This document shows positions 6,943 to 14,865 of a stretch of DNA of 39,522 bases, in pieces. The translations under genes and the position numbers were made by a program. The stretch comes from Chloroflexota bacterium (GTDB taxonomy: Bacteria; Chloroflexota; UBA6077; FW602-bin22; JACPRP01). Every line of letters begins with the position of its first letter. Within the stretch, counting starts at the first letter, position 1. The notes under the pieces are model-generated. The model worked only from the letters and a program-made list of their open reading frames with translations. It was not told the DNA's origin and did no database searches. The stretch is from assembly GCA_016189905.1 (NCBI GenBank), contig JACPRP010000065.1:1-39522 (forward strand). The letters run 5' to 3'.

Positions 6943-8517
6943 CGTACAACCTCCGGCAGCCCTATATTAGCTACCCCTGATACTTGGTACCCGGAAACTA
7001 TTGTACCATAATCCGGGGAATACACAACCCAAAGATAATTCTCGGGCCTTGCTCCCAGCCGTTCACTTGGCACTCGGTTACGGCCTAATAGACCTAAGTA
7101 CAACGCCTTACCCCTCCTCACATACACCGCCATTTTCACATCAGGATCGCCTGCCACGCTGTGTATGTCAGCCAAATATTGATCGAGGGTAGTGCTCTCA
7201 GTCCACTGACTTTCCACCAGAACTCGCTTAGCCAAATGAGCAACTATTGACGGCTCTTTCGCATTTAAGCGCCGGCCCAGAAACATCTGTCCTTGGGCCA
7301 CCTTATCGACCCCTGTTACTGCTGACCGAAACGGCGCTTTCGCTACATATTCCAATACATTCCTGATCTCTGCCTCACTCGGCACCCGCTTCGGGTTGAT
7401 CCACTCCCGTATCAGTTTGTTAGGTTCACCCTGCATTCGTTGCGTCTTCACCGCCTCCGCCATCCACTTCTTGGCTTCCTTCTCGCCTAGTATATCACGC
7501 AAGCTACGCTCGTAACCAACCGGCCCCCAATTCTTATGCCTGGCAAAGCCGGCCACATCCTCCAGCTTCAGCTTGCCATCCTTGTAGGCCGCGAACTTGG
7601 CCGGGCCCAGTATACGCTTCTTCTCGTCATCGGATAACCGCTCGAAACGATCCGTGCCCTTTTCGATCTCTACGCGGCTCTCAGGCACATTCTTAAATCC
7701 TAGCTCCACCCAGGTCTTCGTCTGTGGCACGGGAACGCACCGGCAATTCGGATGAGTGGCGAACTTCTCGGTCACCTTATGCAGCCCCCGTGCTGTGACC
7801 AACAGAAAGCGCACGTGCGACGATCCAACGCCGCGTGCCAAATCCAGCCATCAACAACGTCGCTGTTCGCCTCATAGGTGCGGCGGCTGGACTCGCGGTA
7901 GCTGCGCAGCACCTCCGTGCGGCTGATCCGCAAGGCTCGCATCAGATTCCACCCAGCGCCTGGCGCATCCAACCAGCGATCACTCGCGGATTCTGTCCCG
8001 TGGCCACGCCGGTGATCAGCGCCTTGCGCACGCTCGCGCTCGCCTCCGGCCCCAGTTCGTCAAGCAGATCCCGCAGCGGCGAGCCATCGGAAGTAAACCC
8101 CACCAGGTCCGTCAATGCCCCAGTCGGCAGCCGTGCAAACGTCGCCGTCACCCCTGGCGGCGGCTCCCCCAACCCGGCCAGTGCCAACTGCTCGACGTGC
8201 TCCTGCGCCGCCCGCACCGCCTCGGCCTGCTGAGCGATGATCGACTGCTCTGCGTACTGGGCAAATCGCCGAATTTCCGCCTCCGCCTGCTGCTGGAGAA
8301 TCCGCAGCCGCTCGGCTTGAAAAAGCCAGGACAGCTTCACATCCTGACCCGCCGCCCGCGCCTCGGCGACCTTGCGCAACAGATCATCGGACTGCGCCTT
8401 GATCCGTTTCCACGCCTCGCCGTAGGCGTACACCATCTCGGTGGCCGCCTTGCGCTCATTGGCCAGTAGAGCCTTCCTATGCCGCTCGGCGATCTCGAAG
8501 ATATCCGGCTCAGCCAC
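6933..8517 (-). pseudogene. MuF-type phage head morphogenesis protein, frameshifted, copy B
   Basis: Three overlapping frames together make one protein of about 525 residues: 8517-7942 (start MAEPDIFEIAERHRKAL, helical N-terminal region), 7972-7772 (SRTEVLRSYRESSRR through CAFCWSQHG), and 7841-6933 (HPNCRC core and variable tail). Alignment with copy A places a one-base deletion near 7946 and a second shift near 7785. In phages this minor head protein sits at the portal vertex and enters the cell in some systems. A C-terminal toxin domain is possible but unproven. The ATG lies at the end of the portal relic, as in intact phages. Confidence 0.8.
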
Positions 8518-8935
8518 TACTCGCCCCGCTCAAAATCCTGAAGCATCTTCTCCCAAAGCTGCTGGCTCCTCGCCTCTTTCTCCTGCTCCATCTGATCGAT
8601 CTGATCCTCGGAATACCCAAACTCCCGCAGCAATTGCCGCTCACTCACCCCGATCTGCGCCTTCAGCGCCGCCACCTGCGCCTGATCCAGCTCGTTGCGC
8701 GATGTTGGATCCCTCCACAACGCCGACAATCGCACATCGCCGCCCTTGCCCGCGATCCGGAGCGCAAAGCTCATCACGTCTTCCCACACGTTCCCGAACC
8801 GAATCTGCCGCCACGAGCATTTCGGCGATAGCCTTAATAAGCGCATCCTGCAGCAGAATCACGTCGGCTAATTCCGAACGCCCAAAACCCCCAATAGCGG
8901 GCTCTTGCCATTCCGCGCGATGAGGGGCCCGGATG
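8517..8935 (-). pseudogene. Phage portal protein (SPP1 gp6-like), C-terminal relic
   Basis: Two minus-strand frames join into the end of a portal protein. GFGRSELADVILLQDALIKA lies at about 8895-8830. After a frameshift near 8820 it continues through FGNVWEDVMSFALRIAG and WRDPTSRNELDQAQ to the usual acidic end DFERGE. The N-terminal two thirds are gone, cut off where the recombinase relic on the other strand begins. It precedes the MuF gene with adjoining stop and start, the normal head-gene order. Confidence 0.75.
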
Positions 8936-9945
8936 GCATCCCGGTGCCAGATACAAGGGAAATGAGAATCGAGTGCGACAGCGGTTACACCACCTCGACC
9001 AACTTCGAACGGCTAATGGTCGCCTTCAGAGAGTGTGCGGCCGGTTTGGCCGACTCATAGACAGCCCGCAAACTCAACACCCTGGGCTATCGCACCACCG
9101 GCAACCGTGGGCGGAACCTCTTAACAAAGGACTCGGTGCGGGCGATCCTCATTAACCAGTTCTATCTAGGCAGGCTCCCCGATGGTGCTAGCGGCTGGAT
9201 AGCGGGTGGATAGATGGGAAGCATCAGCCTTTTCTAGCAGAGGAAGTATTCAACGCCGCTCAGGAAGCGCGAGCCAGGAACTTGACGACACCCAGGAGCG
9301 TAAGACCGAACACAGAAGTATGGTCGTTGTCGGGCATCACCCACTGCGCCCGGTGCCGGGGCAAACTGCACATCTACGGCAGCGCCGATGGCAAGCGCCG
9401 TTTCATCTGCTACAACCGCACCCATGGTAAAGAATGCAGGCAAGGCTCCGCCTTCCTATCAATCTATGAGGAACAAATAGAGCGCTACCTGGAGACCTTC
9501 CACATTCCCGCTGACCCTCAAGAGCAACTGCTGGCGATGCACCGAAAGGCACAAACCAGCTTCGACGATGCGATGGCCCAGCGATCAAGAATAGAGACCC
9601 GATAGAGGAACATCAAGGAACTGTTCGCCCTGGGGCGACTTGTCCAGGGAGGAATATCTGGCTGAGAAAGACGCCCTGCAACGTGAGCTCCAACGCTCCC
9701 AGCCAGTGAACGACCAGGCTGTCAAGTTGAGCAGGCTGGCGAAGATGCTAGCTGATGTGCCGCTGGCCTGGAAGAGAGCCGATGAGGAACAGCGCAACCG
9801 GATAGCCAAGAAGTTGTTCAAAGAGGTCTGGATCGAGGACAAGAAGGTTATCGCCGTAGCGCCCCAGCCCGACGTTGAGCCATTCTTTCAACTGGACTGG
9901 GAACAAAAAGAAACCCACATGAGCCGTCAAGTCTCATGTGGGACG
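8926..9945 (+). pseudogene. Large serine recombinase (integrase) relic
   Basis: Pieces in different frames give the recombinase domain (FRECAAGLADS, LNTLGYRTTGNRGRNLLTKD, AILINQFYLGRLPDG), the zinc ribbon (CARCRGKLHIYG with CYN and later C) and the coiled-coil C-terminus (EEYLAEKDALQRELQRS). Stops occur at 9058 and near 9210 and 9603, with frameshifts around 9290 and 9630. The N-terminal catalytic resolvase domain is absent. The last frame reads through the tRNA-Asp terminator and into the tRNA itself, so the native C-terminus is also lost. It must have been the integrase of this prophage or of an element next to it. Confidence 0.85.
9904..9942 (-). terminator. Intrinsic terminator of tRNA-Asp
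   Basis: Minus strand: perfect 10-bp stem CCCACATGAG/CTCATGTGGG (9933-9942 with 9914-9923), 9-nt loop, then TTTCTTTTTG. It begins five bases after the tRNA 3' end. Confidence 0.85.
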
Positions 9946-9947
9946 GG

Positions 9948-10021
9948 CGGAAGCGACGGGATTCGAACCCGCGATCTCAGCCTTGACAGGGCTGCATGTT
10001 AGGCCACTACACCACGCCTCC
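9948..10021 (-). tRNA. tRNA-Asp (GTC)
   Basis: A full cloverleaf is visible. Acceptor GGAGGCG pairs with CGCTTCC (one G-T), the anticodon stem is CAGCC/GGCTG with loop CTGTCAA, so the anticodon is GTC. The T arm is GCGGG-TTCGAAT-CCCGT and the discriminator base is G. CCA is not encoded. Its own terminator follows. A recombinase relic lies against its 3' end. Confidence 0.95.
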
Positions 10022-10097
10022 GAAAAGCCCGATTTGCCCTCACAATGGAGCTAATCAAGCTTCGTAAAGAGATTTTACGACATTAGGAGTGACGATG

Positions 10098-10727
10098 TCA
10101 AGTTGCTTTGCCACTTGTCCAGAGATTCCTCTGCTGGCCGGTTCCGCCAATCAGGGTCCTTCGCAGCACTGTCTGCAGATGGCATTCGCAGCGCTCGATA
10201 GGCCAACCGCGTTCCACGACGAGATACTCGTAGGTATGCACCGAAAGAAGCGACCAGACAAAGTCGGTGGCGTCGTCGGTGTTCCAGCCTTCGGCAAGTA
10301 GACCATCCCTTGCAAGCCACTCGATAGCACGCCGGGCGATGTCCCGGCGAAATGACATTCGGTCCTGCCAGGCAGCCTCGGCCGACGGATCTGACCGCCG
10401 TGCGTCATAGATCAGGCGCGCGGTATCGTAGATGCGCGGCTCGATGGTCAAGTAAACGGAGACCAGGGCATCCAGGGCAGCCAACGGCTCCTTTACCTCG
10501 CGCGTACGTCGCAGAATCTCCGGAGTCCCAACTGACTCATCGACATGCTGGACCATCGCCACCAGGAGATCTGGCTTGGAGCCGAAGTGCAAGTACACCG
10601 CCTGGCGGGAAACCCCCGCCTCACGGGCGACCTCCTCCATGCCGACGTTGTGATAGCCACGCTCCAATAGTAGCCGCAACGCCGCAGCCAGTATCTTTTT
10701 TTTGGTTCGCTCGCGCCTACTTGACAT
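10098..10727 (-). CDS. TetR-family transcriptional repressor
   Basis: 209 residues. The N-terminal helix-turn-helix is classic TetR: KKILAAALRLLLERGYHNVG followed by VAREAGVSRQAVYLHFGSK (about residues 10-55). The C-terminal ligand domain is helical and not assignable. It is divergent from an alpha/beta hydrolase gene. A 6-3-6 palindrome in between covers the hydrolase promoter, so it probably represses the hydrolase and perhaps itself. The start codon has no evident Shine-Dalgarno, so a leaderless or short-leader mRNA is possible. The inducer is unknown, perhaps a substrate of the hydrolase. Confidence 0.92.
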   Translation of the reverse strand: MSSRRERTKKKILAAALRLLLERGYHNVGMEEVAREAGVSRQAVYLHFGSKPDLLVAMVQHVDESVGTPEILRRTREVKEPLAALDALVSVYLTIEPRIYDTARLIYDARRSDPSAEAAWQDRMSFRRDIARRAIEWLARDGLLAEGWNTDDATDFVWSLLSVHTYEYLVVERGWPIERCECHLQTVLRRTLIGGTGQQRNLWTSGKAT

Positions 10728-10749
10728 TGCGTCAATTTTAGCATATTTT
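10721..10749 (+). promoter_or_regulatory. Promoter of alpha/beta hydrolase gene
   Basis: TTGACA (10721-10726, overlapping the TetR start codon), 17-base spacer, TATTTT (10744-10749). Predicted transcription start is near 10756, inside the palindrome at 10747-10761. Confidence 0.6.
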
Positions 10750-10761
10750 ACACCTTGTAAA
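10747..10761. promoter_or_regulatory. Candidate TetR operator
   Basis: Perfect palindrome TTTACA-CCT-TGTAAA covering the -10 end and the predicted transcription start of the hydrolase gene. It lies 20 bp in front of the TetR start codon. Confidence 0.65.
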
Positions 10762-10822
10762 GTTATTTAAGTTGAGCGAGGGGAGACCCGGAAGTGCAGA
10801 AACTTTGAGGGGAGGTACCGTC

Positions 10823-11761
10823 ATGCTTAGTGAGGAGAGAGTTCAGGGCTACCGCGCGGCCGAGCGGCGATTTTGGGAGCACTTCGGGGCGACGCCGAAA
10901 GAATACTTTCTCGATCTCGCCAGGCCAAAAGTGAAAGTTCGGATGTTGGAAGTAGGAGAGGGCGCTCCCGTGCTCTTCGTACACGGCGGCCCCAACGCTG
11001 GCTCTACCTGGACACCAATCGCCAGCCAGATGCGGGATTTCCGCTGTCTAATCCTTGATCGGCCGGGGTGTGGCTTGAGCGAGCCGGTGGATTATTCAGC
11101 TTACTCCACCGGTGATCTTCACTCGCTGGCCGTAGATGTTCTGACCTCCGTGCTCGACGCGCTTCACATCGAGCGACTTTCGGTCGTGGCCAGCTCATTC
11201 GGCGGCGCCTGGACGCTGTGGCTGGCCGGAGCACACCCGTCTCGCGTAGTCCGCATAATTCAGGAAGGGTGCCCGGCGCTCGTTCCTGGAATTAAGATTC
11301 CGTCGATGATGCGAATGCTTGCCTTCGGTCCGCTGGGACGGTTCATCGCGAGGCAGCGGGCGACCGAAAAGGTAATGCAGAGGACTTTCCGCCAGTTGGG
11401 TCACACCGCAAGCCTCACGGCAGGACGCTTTCCCGCGGCTTGGATGGATTGGGGTCTGCATCTGATGAACGACACGGACACTATGCGTAACGATGTGGCC
11501 GCGATTCAAAGGGTTGCCACCTGGCGCGGCTTCCGGCGAGAGGTTATGTTGAGCGAGGATTTGTTGCGCCGCGTGTCCCAGCCCACGCTGTTTCTGTGGG
11601 GTGAAGCAGACCCGTTCGGTGGAGTAGAGATCGGACGCCGAACCTGCGCCACGATGCCAAACGCCAAGCTCATATCGTTTCCTGCATCCGGCCACCTGCC
11701 GTGGCTGGACGATCCGGACAAGCACGCTCAGACAGCGCGCGAGTTCCTCCAGGCCCAGTAA
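10823..11761 (+). CDS. Alpha/beta hydrolase
   Basis: 312 residues from ATG 10823, chosen because GAGGGGAGG lies seven bases upstream; a longer frame from 10772 lacks such a site. The fold markers are present: HGGPNAGST (oxyanion region), DRPGCGLSEP, the nucleophile elbow VASSFGGAW with the central Ser, the acid in GEADPFGG, and the histidine in SGHLPWLDDP. These make a complete Ser-Asp-His triad. The substrate is unknown; relatives are esterases, C-C hydrolases and epoxide or haloalkane hydrolases. No signal peptide is seen, so it is cytoplasmic. It is likely controlled by the divergent TetR regulator. Confidence 0.9.
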   Translation: MLSEERVQGYRAAERRFWEHFGATPKEYFLDLARPKVKVRMLEVGEGAPVLFVHGGPNAGSTWTPIASQMRDFRCLILDRPGCGLSEPVDYSAYSTGDLHSLAVDVLTSVLDALHIERLSVVASSFGGAWTLWLAGAHPSRVVRIIQEGCPALVPGIKIPSMMRMLAFGPLGRFIARQRATEKVMQRTFRQLGHTASLTAGRFPAAWMDWGLHLMNDTDTMRNDVAAIQRVATWRGFRREVMLSEDLLRRVSQPTLFLWGEADPFGGVEIGRRTCATMPNAKLISFPASGHLPWLDDPDKHAQTAREFLQAQ

Positions 11762-11796
11762 TGCCACTTGGACCATCGCGGTCTTCCAGCCTTCGC

Positions 11797-11826
11797 TTGC
11801 GCTCTGCGTTCCCGCGGTTCTATAAT
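11797..11826 (+). promoter_or_regulatory. Promoter of DUF3786 gene
   Basis: TTGCGC, 18-base spacer and perfect TATAAT at 11821-11826. Predicted start is about 11833, the first base of a 23-bp inverted repeat. Confidence 0.55.
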
Positions 11827-11832
11827 ACCATC

Positions 11833-11855
11833 GGCGATAGGTCGCACCTATCGCC
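11833..11855. promoter_or_regulatory. Perfect 10-3-10 inverted repeat at transcription start
   Basis: GGCGATAGGT-CGC-ACCTATCGCC, perfect arms. Placed at about +1 to +23 of the DUF3786 transcript, it may be an operator or a stabilising 5' hairpin. No T-tract follows, so it is not a terminator. Confidence 0.6.
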
Positions 11856-11891
11856 ATCTAACCACTATTCGCTTGATGACAGGAAGGTACG

Positions 11892-12554
11892 ATGGCTGAG
11901 GGTATACAAGATCGCGATAAGGAGCTTCTGAGCTTCGTCCAGTCGGTGCGCGCACAACTCGTTGGACGCGACCCGCTCACACTGGCGAGAAACACCGGAA
12001 CGACGTTCGACGCCGAGATTTCTGGATTCGAGGTGACGGTTCTCGGCCGCGATTTCGTGCTCCCCTATCCGAGCTTCGTCGCGCGCGAAGCGGCCGTCGA
12101 ACATCACGAAGGCTCGGCCTGGGTCCAGGCTCTCCTGATCCACTACTTCCGCACGGCGGACGGAACACCGCTGCAGCACAGGTGGATATCTTTTCGCGAG
12201 CTGCCGGGTGGAATGCTCTACGAGAAGGCCTTCCAGAGTTATACCGGAGACAAGCTGGCCAAGGCCTTCGGCAACGATCTCGATCGTTTCTCCGACGCCT
12301 GTCGCCGGCTCCGAGCGGACCGCGCGCCGCTTGGCGATGTTTCCTACCTGTTCCGGGCCCTGCCGCAGGTGCTGGTGCTCGTCGCTTACTGGGCTGGCGA
12401 CGAGGAATTTCCTCCGACCGCCAAGATGCTCTTCGACGAGTCGGCCTGCCACTATCTACCCACGGACGCCTACGCCGCGCTCGGCAGCCGGCTCTGCAAC
12501 ACCGTCCTGCACGCCGCCGGCCTGCTCGACGAAACCGGGCCAGCGCCTGATTAA
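11892..12554 (+). CDS. DUF3786 domain protein
   Basis: 220 residues spanning one DUF3786 domain: YPSFVAREAAVEHHE, LIHYFRTADGTPL, the hallmark RWISFRELPGG with a following YEKAF, LPQVLVLVAYWAGDEEFPP and the closing DESACHYLPTDAYAALG. The family is common in anaerobes and has no established function; no cysteine cluster is present in this member. ATG 11892 has AGGAAGGT upstream. Its end overlaps by 4 bp with the convergent histidine phosphatase. It is apparently a single-gene unit under its own promoter. Confidence 0.88.
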   Translation: MAEGIQDRDKELLSFVQSVRAQLVGRDPLTLARNTGTTFDAEISGFEVTVLGRDFVLPYPSFVAREAAVEHHEGSAWVQALLIHYFRTADGTPLQHRWISFRELPGGMLYEKAFQSYTGDKLAKAFGNDLDRFSDACRRLRADRAPLGDVSYLFRALPQVLVLVAYWAGDEEFPPTAKMLFDESACHYLPTDAYAALGSRLCNTVLHAAGLLDETGPAPD

Positions 12555-13171
12555 GAGTGCGATCCCGGCAGATGGCACGTGTCATTGACCAGCGAGACGA
12601 CGAAGCGGCTCGGCAGCTCCAGATCGAAAACGCTGATCGCGCCGTTATCCTGCTCGATCTGCCAGTAGCGCGAGTTGTCCAGCTCGAGGGCGAGGCACAA
12701 CAGCACCTTGCACACGACCTTGTGCGTTACGAGAACCACCTCCTGGTTCTTAAATCGCGCCGCCAAGTCAGCGACCAGCCGAGAAACCCGTGTCCTGACG
12801 TCTTCCAGGCTCTCTCCCCCGGGGATGCTCACGCTCTCAGGATGCGTGAGCCATTGCACGAACAGGTCCGGATACTTCTGGGCGACCTCATCGGGCGTCA
12901 GGCCCTGCCAATCGCCAAAATCGAAGTCGACTAGAGCATCCGCGATCTGGACGGCTAGCCCCAGCTTCTGAGCGATCGGTTCGGCAGTCTTAAGCGCCCG
13001 TAGAAGCGGACTGCTGAAAACCGCCGCGATCTTCTCGTGCGCAAGCCTCTCAGCCACGGCCCGCGCCTGCGCCGCGCCGGTTTCATTCAAAGGAATGTCC
13101 ACGCGGCCCCGAAACCGCTCCACCTTATTCCATTCAGTCTGCCCATGTCGCACGAGATAGAATCTTGTCAA
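12551..13171 (-). CDS. Histidine phosphatase family protein (phosphoglycerate mutase-like)
   Basis: 206 residues. The N-terminal LVRHGQTEWN carries the phospho-accepting His9. GRVDIPLNETGAAQA and SSPLLRALKTAEP follow, FDFGDWQGLTPDE holds the acid/base region, and the second histidine is in VLVTHKVVCK. These mark the small phosphatase branch (CobC/GpmB-like) rather than dedicated glycolytic mutase. The substrate is uncertain; alpha-ribazole phosphate or sugar phosphates are options, and no cobalamin genes are nearby. The ATG start coincides with the canonical MTRFYLVRHG beginning of the family. Confidence 0.9.
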   Translation of the reverse strand: MTRFYLVRHGQTEWNKVERFRGRVDIPLNETGAAQARAVAERLAHEKIAAVFSSPLLRALKTAEPIAQKLGLAVQIADALVDFDFGDWQGLTPDEVAQKYPDLFVQWLTHPESVSIPGGESLEDVRTRVSRLVADLAARFKNQEVVLVTHKVVCKVLLCLALELDNSRYWQIEQDNGAISVFDLELPSRFVVSLVNDTCHLPGSHS

Positions 13172-13528
13172 TCTAGCCCTCCAGGTGAATGTTGGCGATC
13201 CCGCGCCCGCTACCCACCATATTCTACTTCAAGCCGCCACAAAATCAAACTGTTTGCCCGCCTAAAATCACGGTTTTCTCATGTTATCGCGCCATCGAGC
13301 AGGCGTTAGACAGGTCCTTCGCCGCCTCCGGCGGCGTGGAAAATGAATTCTTGTGCAGGTGGCGGCTTCGCCGCCACCTGCACAAGAAAAAAAACAATCA
13401 CAAGCTCGCAGGGCGCGAGTCGGTTGAGGAATGAAGCGCCCAAGCGCACCTCGAATAACGGTTACTCAGCCATCGATGCCCGGTAGGTTGATAATATGAG
13501 AAAGCCCTGCTGCCTAGAATACAGAATG
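13172..13528. other. Divergent intergenic region with strong hairpins
   Basis: The region lies between the histidine phosphatase and mnmA starts. No gene is seen. It has an AT-richer left part, two strong palindromes (13320-13388), and the mnmA promoter at its right end. Confidence 0.6.
13320..13388. repeat. Two adjacent GC-rich palindromes
   Basis: The first is a 7-bp stem with TCC loop (13320-13336). The second has perfect 19-bp arms (13348-13366 and 13370-13388) around a TTC loop, followed by an A-tract on the plus strand. The A-tract side is wrong for a terminator of either neighbour, and both neighbours start here rather than end. It looks like a dispersed palindromic repeat or a structural RNA/DNA element. 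Confidence 0.8.
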
Positions 13529-13558
13529 TTGACCCTGGCTCCCATCTTGCGGTATATT
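13529..13558 (+). promoter_or_regulatory. Promoter of mnmA
   Basis: TTGACC, 18-base spacer, TATATT. The predicted start near 13565 rules out the longer upstream reading frame and supports ATG 13592. Confidence 0.6.
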
Positions 13559-13591
13559 CCCTCACAGTTGATGGTTCGGAGTGTTGAAGAT

Positions 13592-14743
13592 ATGGGGAAG
13601 CGGGTCGTCGTCGCGATGAGCGGCGGGGTCGATAGCTCGGTGGCGGCTGCGCTGCTAAGAGAACAGGGATACGAGGTCGTCGGCATTACTCTGAACGTCT
13701 GGCCGAAACTGACGCCAGAGGAGGCGGTGGAAAGGCATGACGCCTGCTGCTCTCTTTCGGCCGTGGAGGATGCACGCCGCGTCGCCGATATGCTCGGGAT
13801 ACCCCATTACGTGCTCAACTTCCGCGAGGTGTTCCAGCGAACCGTCATCGACGATTTCGCCCGCGAGTACCTCGCGGGGCGCACGCCTAACCCCTGCATC
13901 CGCTGCAACGAATTCGTCAAGTTCGACGCTCTGCTGCGCAAAGCGCTCGGCCTGGGTGCGGAATACGTCGCCACCGGTCACTACGTCCGCGTTCAGTATG
14001 ACCAGCAGCGGCAGCGCTACACGCTGCGAAAGGCCGCGGACCAGACAAAGGATCAAACGTACGTGCTCTATGTGCTCAAGCAAGAGCAATTGAGGCACAC
14101 GCTGTTTCCGCTGGGAGACCTGACCAAGGAAAACGTAAGGAAGATGGCCCACGAACGGGGTCTGCCCGTGGCGGCCAAGGCCGAGAGCCAGGAGATATGC
14201 TTCGTCACCGAAAACGATTATGGCGTTTTCCTGACCGGCTATGTGCCGGATGCCGCCAAGCCCGGTCCGATTCTGGATACACAAGGCCGCCAGCTTGGAC
14301 AGCACCGTGGCATAATCTTCTACACCATCGGTCAGCGGCGCGGACTGGGCATCTCGTCTCCCGAGGCGATGTACGTGGTCGCCATCGACGTGGCGGCGAA
14401 CGCGGTCATCGTGGGACCCGAGAGCGAGCTCTATCACGACGAGCTCATCGCCAATCGGCTGAATCTGGTAAGCGTGGACCTCATTCGTGAGCCGCTGTCG
14501 GTGAGAGCTAAGGTGCGCTATAAGATGACGGAGACCGACGCAACCGTCCGGCAGATCGACCGCGACACGATAGAGCTACGCTTCGCCATGGCCCAGCGCG
14601 CCATCACGCCCGGCCAGGCGGTGGTCTTCTATCAGGATGGCTGGCTCGTCGGTGGCGCCACAATCGTCAGCTCGAGAAGCACGCGCCAGCGACATCTGCC
14701 GGCGACGCGCCTCGCGAAAGACAACGAAACGTCAATATGTTAG
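13592..14743 (+). CDS. mnmA: tRNA-specific 2-thiouridylase MnmA
   Basis: 383 residues from ATG 13592. MnmA adenylates and thiolates U34 of tRNA for Lys, Glu and Gln. Visible are the PP-loop SGGVDSSVAAALL, the cysteine stretch HDACCSLSAVEDARRVA, TPNPCIRCNEFVKF with a catalytic cysteine, TGHYVRV, KDQTYVLYVLKQEQL, the second catalytic cysteine in KAESQEICFV, and GQRRGLGI, all in order. A reading frame open back to 13496 is explained by the promoter at 13529-13558. GGAG lies ten bases upstream of the chosen ATG. The gene has no cysteine desulfurase neighbour in the window. Confidence 0.95.
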   Translation: MGKRVVVAMSGGVDSSVAAALLREQGYEVVGITLNVWPKLTPEEAVERHDACCSLSAVEDARRVADMLGIPHYVLNFREVFQRTVIDDFAREYLAGRTPNPCIRCNEFVKFDALLRKALGLGAEYVATGHYVRVQYDQQRQRYTLRKAADQTKDQTYVLYVLKQEQLRHTLFPLGDLTKENVRKMAHERGLPVAAKAESQEICFVTENDYGVFLTGYVPDAAKPGPILDTQGRQLGQHRGIIFYTIGQRRGLGISSPEAMYVVAIDVAANAVIVGPESELYHDELIANRLNLVSVDLIREPLSVRAKVRYKMTETDATVRQIDRDTIELRFAMAQRAITPGQAVVFYQDGWLVGGATIVSSRSTRQRHLPATRLAKDNETSIC

Positions 14744-14865
14744 AATAAATTAGAGGCGAAGCATAACGACTGCCACATCGATGGCAGGACAGTTTGATAA
14801 GCCTATTTGAGACGATATCCGCCAGTCGTCTGGCGCGGCATCAGGTTGTATGAGGGGTAGTGTAA

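Larger units (their letters stand above)
2840..9947. mobile_element. Decayed prophage remnant next to tRNA-Asp
   Basis: The region contains minus-strand head genes (portal fragment, MuF-type protein, scaffold, HK97 capsid) and a plus-strand large serine recombinase relic whose end runs into tRNA-Asp. Terminase, tail, lysis and replication genes are missing, and several genes carry frameshifts or stops, so it cannot make virions. The left boundary is set where phage homology stops after the radical SAM gene. The right boundary is the 3' end of the tRNA. I found no second copy of the tRNA 3' end in the window to serve as the other attachment site. Confidence 0.8.

Noticed and set aside
9940-10002. 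Conserved-looking C-terminal peptide SDGIRTRDLSLDRA
   Set aside because: This is the antisense of a tRNA gene read as protein, a well-known artefact where a frame runs into tRNA.
13346-13390. Terminator of the histidine phosphatase or mnmA gene
   Set aside because: Both genes start on either side of it, and the A/T-tract is on the wrong side for an intrinsic terminator of a minus-strand transcript.
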